From: Parahoeflea alexandrii
GTDB lineage: Bacteria; Pseudomonadota; Alphaproteobacteria; Rhizobiales; Rhizobiaceae
Reading direction: 5' to 3'
DNA length: 64,000 bases
NCBI RefSeq assembly: GCF_024105735.1
Contig: NZ_JAAAML010000001.1
Coordinates: 682,001 to 746,000, forward strand
Part shown: positions 43,490 through 51,233 of the stretch, piece after piece
How positions within the stretch are numbered: position 1 is the first letter of the stretch
How the letters are laid out: every line of letters starts with the position of its first letter
Translations under genes and position numbers: made by a program
The notes under the pieces: generated by a model
The model's database searches: none
The model's input: the letters and a program-made list of their open reading frames with translations, nothing else
What the model was told of the DNA's origin: nothing

Positions 43490-44533
43490 ATGACCAAGGC
43501 ACTTGAGAACAGATATCGCGGTACCGGCATGCCGGACCTTCCGCCGATGCAGGGGGTCGATGCGCAGGCCGTTGCGGCCTTGCTGGCGCAGTGTCCGAAA
43601 CATCAGCCCACCCCCTTGCTGGATTGCCCGGAGCTGGCAAGGGCGGCCGGTGTTGCACGGCTGACAATCAAGGACGAGCGGGAACGGATGGGGCTTGGCA
43701 GCTTCAAGGCGCTGGGTGCGGCCTACGCCATTGCCCGCGAGGCGGCCGCGATGGGTGGCGATCTGCGAACGGCTCTCTCCGGCCGCACCTACGTGACGGC
43801 CAGCGCCGGCAATCACGGCATGTCGGTGGCGGCCGGCGCCCGGGTCTTCGGTGCCGGGGCAGTGGTGTATCTGTCCGAGGCGGTGCCGGCAGCCTTCGCC
43901 AGGCGGCTGGAGGCAATGGGCGCGCAGGTGGTGCGGGCCGGGGCCGACTATGAGGCCAGCATGCAGGCAGCCTCCCGCGCCGCGGACGCCCACGGCTGGA
44001 CACTGTTGTCGGATGGTTCCTGGCCCGGCTATGTCGAATTGCCCTACAGGGTCATGGAAGGCTACCGGCAGATGGCAACGGAAATCGAAGCCCAGATCGA
44101 CGACATTCCGAGCCACGTGCTGTTGCAGGCAGGGGTCGGCGGACTGGCGGCAGCGGTGGCCGGGCAATTGCGGCTTGCCTGGGGCGATGCGCCCGACATG
44201 ATCGTGGTTGAGCCTGATGCCGCTCCGGCGCTGATCGAGAGCATTCGCGCAGGCAGGGTGGTGGTCACCGAAGGGCCGGACTCGGCCATGGGGCGGCTTG
44301 ATTGCAAAACGCCGTCGATGCTGGCGCTTGCCGATCTTGCCCGGGACGCCGATCTTTTCGTCACCCTGAGCGAAGCCGAGGCAGCGGCGGGAACCGCGGC
44401 GGTGGTCGAGGCCGGGCTTGCCTCGACGCCGTCGGGCGCTGCGGGCATTGCCGCGCTGCTGGCCGGGATTGACGGCATCGGACCGCAGTCGCACGTTCTG
44501 TGTATCCTGAGCGAGGGGCCGGAAGATGCCTGA
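43490..44533 (+). CDS. PLP-dependent lyase (diaminopropionate ammonia-lyase / EutB-like)
   Basis: A 347-residue fold-type II PLP enzyme from ATG 43490. The Schiff-base lysine is K73 in GLGSFKALGAAYA. The phosphate loop and Asn clamp are in TASAGNHGMSVAAGARVFG (about residues 103-121), and QAGVGGLAAAVAG binds phosphate. Similarity is to 2,3-diaminopropionate ammonia-lyase and to the threonine-dehydratase-like EutB of hydroxyectoine catabolism. It eliminates ammonia or water from a hydroxy- or diamino acid. It leads a three-gene operon with overlapping ends and is divergent from an Lrp regulator. Confidence 0.87.
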   Translation: MTKALENRYRGTGMPDLPPMQGVDAQAVAALLAQCPKHQPTPLLDCPELARAAGVARLTIKDERERMGLGSFKALGAAYAIAREAAAMGGDLRTALSGRTYVTASAGNHGMSVAAGARVFGAGAVVYLSEAVPAAFARRLEAMGAQVVRAGADYEASMQAASRAADAHGWTLLSDGSWPGYVELPYRVMEGYRQMATEIEAQIDDIPSHVLLQAGVGGLAAAVAGQLRLAWGDAPDMIVVEPDAAPALIESIRAGRVVVTEGPDSAMGRLDCKTPSMLALADLARDADLFVTLSEAEAAAGTAAVVEAGLASTPSGAAGIAALLAGIDGIGPQSHVLCILSEGPEDA

Positions 44534-45692
44534 AAAATCGCTGATCTTTCCTTCCGGGGAATACCGGGGCCGCATCCGGGCGCTGCAGCGGGAAATGGCA
44601 CGCCATGATCTCGATGCCCTGCTTCTGACCACGCCGGCGGATGTGTTCTACACCACGGGATTTCTCACCCGGTTCTGGGAGAGCCCGGCGCGGCCGTGGT
44701 TCGTTGTCGTGCCTGCTCAGGGAGATCCTGTCGCGGTGATTCCCTCGATCGGCGCCGAACTGATGGGGCGCTGCTGGATTTCGGACGTAAGGACATGGAA
44801 TGCGCCCGATCCTGTCGATGACGGGGTGAGCCTTCTGGCTGACACGCTCACAGGCCTGGTGCCGGCCTCGGGCCGGATCGGCATTCCGATGGGGCTCGAA
44901 AGCCATCTGCGCATGCCGGTTGCCGATTTCCTCAGGCTGCAGGAGATGATCACGCCGCGCCGGATTGCCGATGGCACTGCGGCCGTCTACCGGGTGCGGG
45001 AAATCAAGTCCGAAGCGGAAATCGCGAAGATCCGCGCCAGTTGCGCCGTTGCCGATGCCGCTTTCGAGCGGGTTCCGGAGTTCGCAGGCCAGGGGGTGCC
45101 GCTTGCCCGGGTGTTTCGCGATTTCCAGGTGGCGCTTTTGCAGGAGGGGGCGGACTGGGTAAGCTATGTCGCGGGCGGCGCCGGGCCGGGTGGCTATGGC
45201 GACGTCATTTCGCCCGCCGATGAACGCCCGTTGCAGACTGGCGATGTCTTGATGCTCGATACCGGCGCGGTGCGCGAGGGATACTTCTGCGACTTCGACC
45301 GGAATTTCTCCATCGGCCGCGCCACTGACGATGTGCGCCGGGCCCATGCGGCTCTCTTTGCCGCTACCGATGCCGCGCTCGCCAGCCTGCGGCCGGGCAT
45401 GCTCGCACGTGACCTGCACCGGATTTTGAGCGAGGCGCTTGCGCGGCAGGGCACCAAGACGGGAGGTGGCAGGCTGGGCCACGGCCTGGGGCTGACGCTG
45501 ACGGAGTGGCCTTCGGTGACGCCGCTTGATGCGACCGAATTGCGCGAGGGCATGGTGCTGACGCTGGAACCGGGTGTGGAAATCGCGCCTGGGCGAATAC
45601 TGGTGCACGAGGAAAACATCGTGCTGCGCGCCGACGGACCGGAGCTGCTGTCGTGCCGCGCGCCCGCCGAGATGCCGGAGATTTTAGGATGA
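44526..45692 (+). CDS. M24 metallopeptidase-fold hydrolase (Xaa-Pro peptidase / ectoine hydrolase DoeA-like)
   Basis: A 388-residue creatinase/aminopeptidase-P-fold protein. The N-terminal domain spans about 1-150 and the pita-bread catalytic domain 160-385. Metal-ligand regions are LMLDTGAVREGYFCDFDRNF (Asp, Asp), GHGLGLTLTEWP (His), LTLEPGV (Glu) and VHEENIVL (Glu), so the dinuclear site appears intact. Relatives include Xaa-Pro dipeptidases and ectoine hydrolase (DoeA/EutD). The start overlaps the lyase stop by eight bases. With an EutB-like and an EutA-like neighbour, hydrolysis of ectoine or a related cyclic amide is plausible but unproven. Confidence 0.87.
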   Translation: MPEKSLIFPSGEYRGRIRALQREMARHDLDALLLTTPADVFYTTGFLTRFWESPARPWFVVVPAQGDPVAVIPSIGAELMGRCWISDVRTWNAPDPVDDGVSLLADTLTGLVPASGRIGIPMGLESHLRMPVADFLRLQEMITPRRIADGTAAVYRVREIKSEAEIAKIRASCAVADAAFERVPEFAGQGVPLARVFRDFQVALLQEGADWVSYVAGGAGPGGYGDVISPADERPLQTGDVLMLDTGAVREGYFCDFDRNFSIGRATDDVRRAHAALFAATDAALASLRPGMLARDLHRILSEALARQGTKTGGGRLGHGLGLTLTEWPSVTPLDATELREGMVLTLEPGVEIAPGRILVHEENIVLRADGPELLSCRAPAEMPEILG

Positions 45693-46441
45693 AACTGGCG
45701 GGCTTCGATCTCACCGGACCGATCGGGACAAAGGCGACGCTGGGGCTGGTCGTGCTGCAGGCCGATGAGACGCTGGAGCAGGATTTCCGCCGGCTGTTTT
45801 CCGACCCGGATGTGGCGATCTACACCAGCCGGATCGCCTCGGGCGAGGAATTGTCGACTGATTCGATTGCGGCGATGGAAGCCGAACTGCCGCGCAGCGC
45901 CGGGCTGTTTCCGCGGGGCGCGCGCTTCGACGCGGTTGCCTATGCATGCACATCGGGCACGACGCTGATCGGAGCGGAGGCCGTGGCGAAAATGCTGAGG
46001 CGCGGGGTGGAGACACCGATGGTCACCGACCCGCTGACGGCGGCATTCGCCGCGCTGCGGGCGCTCGACGTGACCAGGCTGGGGCTGGTGACGCCTTACG
46101 TGGAAAGTGTCGCGGGGCCGGTGCGCGATGCCTTCATTGCGGCGGGCTTCGCGGTCGGGGAGGTGCTGACCTTCGGCGAGGAAGTCGAGGCGCGCGTGGC
46201 CCGGATTGCGCCCCGATCGATCGAGGCTGCGGCACGGGATGCGGCCGGGGGCGCGGACGCGGTGTTTCTCTCCTGCACCAATCTGAGGACGCTCGGGAGC
46301 ATCGATGCGCTGGAAGCCGAACTGGGCATTCCGGTTCTCAGCAGCAACCAGGTGCTGGCCTGGCACATGGCCGAGGCGACAGGAGCGCCAGTGGCCGGGG
46401 ATGCGCCGGGGCGGCTGTTCAGGGCGGGCAAGAGCGCATAG
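45689..46441 (+). CDS. Asp/Glu racemase superfamily protein (maleate isomerase / EutA-like)
   Basis: A 250-residue protein whose ATG overlaps the M24 stop. The two catalytic Cys of the family are C87 (AYACTSGTTLIG) and C196 (FLSCTNLRTLG). The layout follows arylmalonate decarboxylase, maleate isomerase and EutA. EutA occurs in ectoine-utilisation operons (eutABCDE). The EutC (cyclodeaminase) and EutE/DoeB (deacetylase) partners are absent here, so the pathway is either completed elsewhere or acts on another compound. The gene ends the operon. Confidence 0.85.
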   Translation: MKLAGFDLTGPIGTKATLGLVVLQADETLEQDFRRLFSDPDVAIYTSRIASGEELSTDSIAAMEAELPRSAGLFPRGARFDAVAYACTSGTTLIGAEAVAKMLRRGVETPMVTDPLTAAFAALRALDVTRLGLVTPYVESVAGPVRDAFIAAGFAVGEVLTFGEEVEARVARIAPRSIEAAARDAAGGADAVFLSCTNLRTLGSIDALEAELGIPVLSSNQVLAWHMAEATGAPVAGDAPGRLFRAGKSA

Positions 46442-46785
46442 GCGGGTACTGTTGGATCATCCAAGCGACGGCTGGACCGAGCCCGCCTTTGCCCAGGCCG
46501 AAGGTTGAAAGGACGCCTGCTTCCAACTAGGTTGTTGCTGGACGCCCTCAACAGCGGGCGCTGCGTTTGCCGAGCCTCGCAGCATCAAGCGCCTGGTCGA
46601 CATGCCGCTGTCGGCGATCTGCGGGTCATGTCGCGCGAACTCCCGAGGCATCTTGCCAATCAGCAAAGCCCGAAGGCTTTCGTTGCCGGCTGGACCGACC
46701 AACGACCCACTCAACGAGCGCAATGGCGATCGTTGCCCGGAGCGCCCGCGCCTCCCTAACACTTCCTTGCAAAGGAGTATCGACC
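46442..46785. other. Intergenic region, nothing recognised
   Basis: About 340 bases after the racemase-like gene. The minus strand is open across much of it, but the product matches no family I know. A worn gene remnant is possible. AAGGAG at 46771-46776 belongs to the next gene. Confidence 0.35.
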
Positions 46786-47040
46786 ATGCACGCCGGACTG
46801 ATAGCCATCATTATGCTGCTGCCCTTCGCCCTCTTGTTCCTCTATTCGGGCATCCACGAATACCAGCGCTACAAATCCGAGGGCCGGGCGAGATACGGAC
46901 TTGTGTACGATGAAGAGAGCGGTACGACCCACGTGACCGCTATTGCCGAGGATGCGGAGGGATACGATCCCGATGAGTTTGACCCCGGAGACCACAACGG
47001 GCGGGAAACAAGCGACGAGACCGCCGACGACAGGGCATAG
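46786..47040 (+). CDS. Small single-span membrane protein, unknown
   Basis: An 84-residue product with a near-perfect ribosome site (AAAGGAGTATCGACC) before ATG 46786. A membrane helix (LIAIIMLLPFALLFLYSGI, about residues 5-23) is followed by a cytoplasmic tail. The tail turns strongly acidic toward its end (EDAEGYDPDEFDPGDHNGRE, about residues 55-74). Nothing catalytic is seen, and I cannot name a family. It stands alone between two gene-poor stretches. Confidence 0.65.
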   Translation: MHAGLIAIIMLLPFALLFLYSGIHEYQRYKSEGRARYGLVYDEESGTTHVTAIAEDAEGYDPDEFDPGDHNGRETSDETADDRA

Positions 47041-47549
47041 AGCGCGGGAATCCCGATCAGACCAACAATTGTTCCGGTGAATTCATTGTGCTTTGAGTTC
47101 CCGGTGTCGTGACACAACAGGGCTGCGGAGCGCCCAATTGAGGCTGCCGAAGAGGCCTGACGGCAGGGAATACCTGGTCCAGGCTCGCCATCGTGCTCAG
47201 GGTCAGGGAGGCCTTCATACATTGCGCCAAGGCGTTCCCCTGCTCGCATCTGTCGGATCCCGAGCACCGTTAGGGTCGCGCCGACATGCCGTCGCCGGTC
47301 AAGATCACTCTCGAACAGACCACGGGCGCACCGGACGACGCCGAGAAAATGCGCAAGCTCGACCACAGCCTGGACGGAGACTGCCGGAAGTTGCTGTACC
47401 GGGCGCAAACCACTTGCTGCATCAGACTATTGGCTTGAGTACGTTCGGTTTCGGGTCCCGGAACCGGGAACAGGCGACGTACTGTCCGTGCGACAATCCC
47501 GCACCTTTGCAATGGGAAACTGATCTGCGAGTTTGACCGCGGAGGGTTT
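47041..47549. other. Intergenic region with one weak small reading frame
   Basis: Roughly 500 bases without a clear gene. A 50-codon frame at 47286-47438 (MPSPVKITLEQTTGAPDDAE onward, ending CCIRLLA) lacks a good ribosome site but has protein-like composition at its start. I keep it only as a possibility. Confidence 0.3.
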
Positions 47550-47939
47550 ATGTTGAGGTCCAGAATTCCCGCATGGCAGCTGACAGTCGGCATGATTGGC
47601 CTTTTTGCGCTGATCATGGCCGGGTTCGCTCACAAGCCTGTGGACCTTGCAGATTCTCAGGATGCCGATCTTGCCGGATATGTGTTGCCGGACGGCACTC
47701 TTCCGGTTCTCTGCCTGACTGGCGACAATGACAGCGGCAGCGGCCAACGGGCCCATCAGGACGCCTGTGATTTCTGCCGCCTTGCCAGTTCGGTGGTTCT
47801 TCCCGCACCAGATCATTTCGACCGGGCTACCCGCATCGGGATTTCGCAACCGCTGCTTCCAGAGCAAGCCGAGCCGCTGCTTGCCAGGAAGGCTGATCTG
47901 CTGCCGCCGGTGCGCGGCCCGCCTTCGATTGCTGCATGA
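47550..47939 (+). CDS. Small membrane-anchored or exported protein with CxxC (DUF2946-like)
   Basis: A 129-residue protein starting after CGGAGGGTTT. One hydrophobic N-terminal helix (LTVGMIGLFALIMAGFA, about residues 11-27) acts as signal or anchor. The periplasmic part has a CDFC motif near residues 73-76 (in HQDACDFCRLASS) and a further Cys near residue 55. This resembles DUF2946 proteins, whose CxxC is thought to bind metal. The DsrE-like gene follows 113 bases later. A metal- or sulfur-related role is a guess from motif and neighbour. Confidence 0.65.
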   Translation: MLRSRIPAWQLTVGMIGLFALIMAGFAHKPVDLADSQDADLAGYVLPDGTLPVLCLTGDNDSGSGQRAHQDACDFCRLASSVVLPAPDHFDRATRIGISQPLLPEQAEPLLARKADLLPPVRGPPSIAA

Positions 47940-48052
47940 CCCGTGAGTGCGCGGCTTGATGGCCGGGCATCTCATCAGACGGAAGCCGTGGGTGCATGGA
48001 AAGGCGCCTGCGTTACTTCACGACAATTCCAGCAATTCGGAAAGACTTACCC

Positions 48053-48511
48053 ATGAATATCTTGAGAAACATACTCGCCACCATCGCTCTGGTGCTGGCA
48101 ACCCTTATCCCCGCAGCGGCTGCCCAGGCTCAGGACGCCAAACCGGGCCTGTTCGTCAATCTCACCACTGACGACACCTGGGCTGCCGGTAAGGCGATCA
48201 TGTTTGCACATCAGAAGGCACTGAAAAACGGCCACAAGCCGGTGGTCATCTGGTTGAATGTCCGTGGCGTGTACCTGGCTGACAAAAAGCGCCCGTCGCA
48301 TGTACACGGACTGATGCGCGAACAGAACATGTCGATCCAGGACATGTTGACGGCCTTCATGAAGGATGGTGGAACCGTACTTATGTGCCAGGCCTGCTCG
48401 GCCGCAGCCGGATTGACCGTCGATGACTATATCGACGGTGTTGAAATGGGCAGCTGGCCGGTCGTGGAAGGATACCTCTTCGATCCTGCGATAAAGACCT
48501 TGTCCTGGTAA
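48053..48511 (+). CDS. Exported DsrE-family protein
   Basis: A 152-residue protein from ATG 48053 with a signal peptide (about residues 1-26, ending AAAAQAQ). The mature part has a DsrE/YchN fold: FVNLTTDDTWAAGKAIMFAH and, at the active-site position, GGTVLMCQACSAAAGLTVDD with Cys at about 115 and 118. DsrE-like proteins carry persulfide sulfur or act in redox relay. Export of one is less common and suggests periplasmic sulfur or metal chemistry, perhaps with the CxxC protein upstream. Confidence 0.82.
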   Translation: MNILRNILATIALVLATLIPAAAAQAQDAKPGLFVNLTTDDTWAAGKAIMFAHQKALKNGHKPVVIWLNVRGVYLADKKRPSHVHGLMREQNMSIQDMLTAFMKDGGTVLMCQACSAAAGLTVDDYIDGVEMGSWPVVEGYLFDPAIKTLSW

Positions 48512-48524
48512 GGGCCAACCAGAA

Positions 48525-48559
48525 CGGGCGGGCCAGTGTCCTTGCACAAAGCCCGCCCG
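48525..48559. terminator. Hairpin between convergent genes, possible terminator
   Basis: CGGGCGGGC pairs with GCCCGCCCG around a 17-base loop. It lacks a T run, so termination may need Rho. Confidence 0.4.
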
Positions 48560-48607
48560 AACGGCTTGTCGCAGCTTCTCACATCTGTCGAGCGAAGCTG
48601 AAGAACA

Positions 48608-50281
48608 TCAAGCGCTTGGCAGCAGTGCATCGGCTTTCGGGCGGATGAGCCGGGTCTGCTGCCGGCCTGATTTTCCGATGGTGTGGCAGAGCAGGATCAC
48701 CGGCAGCAGGCCGAAGCCGACGATCATCAGCGAGGGCAGGGCTGCCTGCTGCAGGCGTTCGTCGGAAGCGAGGCGATAGGCCTGGACGGCGAGCGTGTCG
48801 AAATTGAACGGCCGCATGATCAGCGTTGCGGGCAGTTCCTTCATCACGTCGACGAAGACGATCAGCAGTGCGGTCAGCAGGCTGGGGCGCAATAGCGGCA
48901 GATGGATTTCGACCAGCATGCGGCCTGAGGTGCGGCCCAATGTGCGGGCGGCGGCATCGATGTTGGGCTTGATCGCCGAGATGCCGGTGTCAAAGGCGCC
49001 AAGGGCCGCGGCGATGAAACGCACCATGTAGGCAACCACCAGAAGCCCGATGGAACCGGTGAAGAACAGGCCGGTGGAGACATCGAAGTTGGCCCGGGCC
49101 CAGGCGTCGACGGCGTTGTCGAGGGCTGCGAAAGGGACCAGCAGGCCGACCGCGATGACACCGCCGGGAACAGCATAGCCGATGCCCGCGGCGGCTGCGG
49201 AAAAGCGGGCGGCGAGGCTCGGCGCGATGCGGGCGCAGAAGCCGATGATGATGGCGGCGGCGACGGTGACGAAGGCGGTGATCGATGCCAGCGTCAGGGA
49301 ATTCTGGACATAGCCGAGATAGCGCGGCGAGAAGGGCGATCTTCCGGCGCTGATCGCCATGTCGGCAAGGACAACGAGCGGAATGGCAAAGCCGACGGCG
49401 ACCGGCACCATGCAGGCGGTGAAGGCAGCGGCTGCCCGCCAGCCGCGGAGTTGATGCCGCTCCATGGTTTCAAGCCGCGAGCCGGCCGGAAAGCGTTTTG
49501 CCGCGCCGCGCTGGGCGCGCTCGAGCAAGGCGAAGCTCAGCGCCACGACCAGCAGGCACAGCGCCAGCTGCGAAGCGGCCATGCGGTCGCCCATGGAGAA
49601 CCAGGCCGCGTAGATGCCGGTGGCGAAGGTCTGCACGCCGAAATGCGCCACCGTGCCGAAGTCGGCGATGGTTTCCATCAGCGCCAGGATGACGCCGCCG
49701 GCAATGGCCGGGCGGGCCATCGGCAGGCTGACGCGCCAGAAGGCCGACCAGGACGTGTGCCCCAGCGTGCGGGCGGCGAAATAGGCGGTCGGCGATTGCT
49801 TGAGGAAGGCTGCGCGGGCGAGCAGGTAGACGTAAGGGTAGAGCACGAAGATCAGCATGGCGCTCGCGCCGCCGAGCGAGCGGACTTCGGGGAACCAGTA
49901 GTCCTGCGGGCCCCAGCCGGTGATGGCGCGCAGCGCCGTCTGCACGGCACCTGGATGATCAAGCAGGTCGGTATAGGCATAGGCCAGCACATAGGCCGGG
50001 AAGGCGAGCGGCAGCGCCAGCACGATCTCGAAGGTGCGGCGGAAAGGGAAAGAGCAGGTGGTGACCAGCCAGGCGGTCGAGGTGCCGACGATTGCCGTGC
50101 CGATCCCCACCAGCACCACCAGTTCGACCGTGGTCCAGGCATAGCGCGGCAACACCGTCGCCATCAGGCTGTTCCAGGTGTCAAGAGTGCCGGAGACCGC
50201 CGCGAACGCCACCGCGACAATCGGCGCGAGGCAAAGCAGGGAGACGATCCAGGCTGCGGTCTTGAGTGCGCGTTCGCCCAC
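48608..50281 (-). CDS. Iron(III)-type ABC transporter permease, fused double permease (FbpB-like)
   Basis: A 557-residue inner-membrane protein with about twelve helices forming two fused permease halves, as in FbpB/SfuB ferric-iron importers. The EAA-type loops are AARTLGHTSWSAFWRVSLP in the first half and AARTLGRTSGRMLVEIHLP in the second. The start is GTG 50281 with AAAGGAAGACC upstream. No binding protein or ATPase adjoins. The FbpA-like gene at 28495 is the natural partner. A bacterioferritin-associated ferredoxin is divergent, supporting an iron role. I found no TGA-N9-TCA box in the shared promoter region. Confidence 0.9.
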   Translation of the reverse strand: MGERALKTAAWIVSLLCLAPIVAVAFAAVSGTLDTWNSLMATVLPRYAWTTVELVVLVGIGTAIVGTSTAWLVTTCSFPFRRTFEIVLALPLAFPAYVLAYAYTDLLDHPGAVQTALRAITGWGPQDYWFPEVRSLGGASAMLIFVLYPYVYLLARAAFLKQSPTAYFAARTLGHTSWSAFWRVSLPMARPAIAGGVILALMETIADFGTVAHFGVQTFATGIYAAWFSMGDRMAASQLALCLLVVALSFALLERAQRGAAKRFPAGSRLETMERHQLRGWRAAAAFTACMVPVAVGFAIPLVVLADMAISAGRSPFSPRYLGYVQNSLTLASITAFVTVAAAIIIGFCARIAPSLAARFSAAAAGIGYAVPGGVIAVGLLVPFAALDNAVDAWARANFDVSTGLFFTGSIGLLVVAYMVRFIAAALGAFDTGISAIKPNIDAAARTLGRTSGRMLVEIHLPLLRPSLLTALLIVFVDVMKELPATLIMRPFNFDTLAVQAYRLASDERLQQAALPSLMIVGFGLLPVILLCHTIGKSGRQQTRLIRPKADALLPSA

Positions 50282-50479
50282 GGGCGGGGTCTTCCTTTAC
50301 ATTTGGCTCCGGGGCTGCCACCGGAGCCTCAGAATACAATCTGCGGCACAGGTCACAGGCGCCACCCGATGTTTGACAGCGGACGGCAGCTCGGTCAAAG
50401 ATTGTGGAGTAATTCATACAGGTTTTAGCGTCAACTGGCAGGCAGGACTGGCACTTGCGCGCGAGTATCGAGAACGTTG

Positions 50480-50686
50480 ATGATTGTTTGCCAGTGCAAC
50501 CTTGTGTCGAAAGACGAGATCGAGGCTGCGGTCGAAAAACTGCTTGCCGAGGACCCCTGGCAATTGATCGTGCCGTCGAAGGTCTACCATTCGATGCGGA
50601 TCCGTGGCCGCTGCTGCGGCTGTTTTCCCGACGTGGTGGACATCATCGGCGAGGTCACCGCACGGGTGAGAAACGGAGCGGAATAG
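50480..50686 (+). CDS. Bacterioferritin-associated ferredoxin-like [2Fe-2S] protein
   Basis: A 68-residue protein from ATG 50480 with the BFD-like cluster motif C4-x-C6 and C45-C46-x-C48 (CxC then CxxC), which binds a [2Fe-2S] cluster. Such proteins release iron from bacterioferritin under starvation. It is divergent from the ferric-iron permease with a 198-base shared control region, so joint iron regulation is likely. It is slightly longer between the two Cys pairs than E. coli Bfd, as in rhizobial homologues. Confidence 0.85.
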   Translation: MIVCQCNLVSKDEIEAAVEKLLAEDPWQLIVPSKVYHSMRIRGRCCGCFPDVVDIIGEVTARVRNGAE

Positions 50687-50814
50687 GCGGTTGACACCAG
50701 GCTGCGGCATCGCCGCTGCATTGACGCGTCGGCGGCCATTGCTTAAGTCAGTCGGACAAACCGAATTTCGGCGCGCCAACCGATGCGCGCCACGTTTCAA
50801 AGGCAGTTGACTTC

Positions 50815-51153
50815 ATGGATCTTCGCCCAGTCACCCCAACCTATTCCGTTTCAGGACAGATTTCCGCTGAGGATCTGGCCGCCATCAAGGCCGCCGGCTT
50901 CAAGTCGATCGTTTGCCACCGTCCCGATGGCGAAGCGCCGGACCAGCCGAGCTTTGACAGCATCAGGCAGGCGGCCGAGGGTCTTGGCATCGAAGCGCGT
51001 CACATCCCGGTCGGTCCGATGGGCGTGACCGCGGAGGCGGTGCGCGAGATGGTCGACGCGATCGACGAAATGCCGCAACCAATGCTGGGCTACTGCCGCT
51101 CAGGCGCGCGTTCGACGGCGATCTTCCAGCACACGGCGCATCTGCGCAACTGA
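50815..51153 (+). CDS. TIGR01244 family protein (DUF442, Blh-like phosphatase/sulfurtransferase fold)
   Basis: A 112-residue cytoplasmic protein. The family opening MDLRPVTPTYSVSGQISAED and the active-site loop YCRSGARS with Cys94 and Arg99 are clear. The loop resembles that of protein-tyrosine phosphatases (CX4R here rather than CX5R). Related domains are fused to beta-lactamase-like persulfide dioxygenases in other rhizobia (Blh), so handling of sulfide is possible. It lies between the ferredoxin and a GH3 gene and is probably expressed alone. Confidence 0.88.
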   Translation: MDLRPVTPTYSVSGQISAEDLAAIKAAGFKSIVCHRPDGEAPDQPSFDSIRQAAEGLGIEARHIPVGPMGVTAEAVREMVDAIDEMPQPMLGYCRSGARSTAIFQHTAHLRN

Positions 51154-51233
51154 AGGTGCGGAATGACGGCCCGGTGCCGGGGGGCGCCGGGTGAGGGACG
51201 CCGGCCTGAATACGGGCTGTTGCGGGGGGACGC

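Noticed and set aside
46442-46785. Transposase remnant in the gap after the racemase-like gene
   Set aside because: The open minus-strand frame shows no transposase motif, and I see no terminal repeats.
50282-50479. RirA or Irr box in the divergent permease/ferredoxin promoter
   Set aside because: I scanned for TGA-N9-TCA and for a TTTAGAA-type dyad and found neither.
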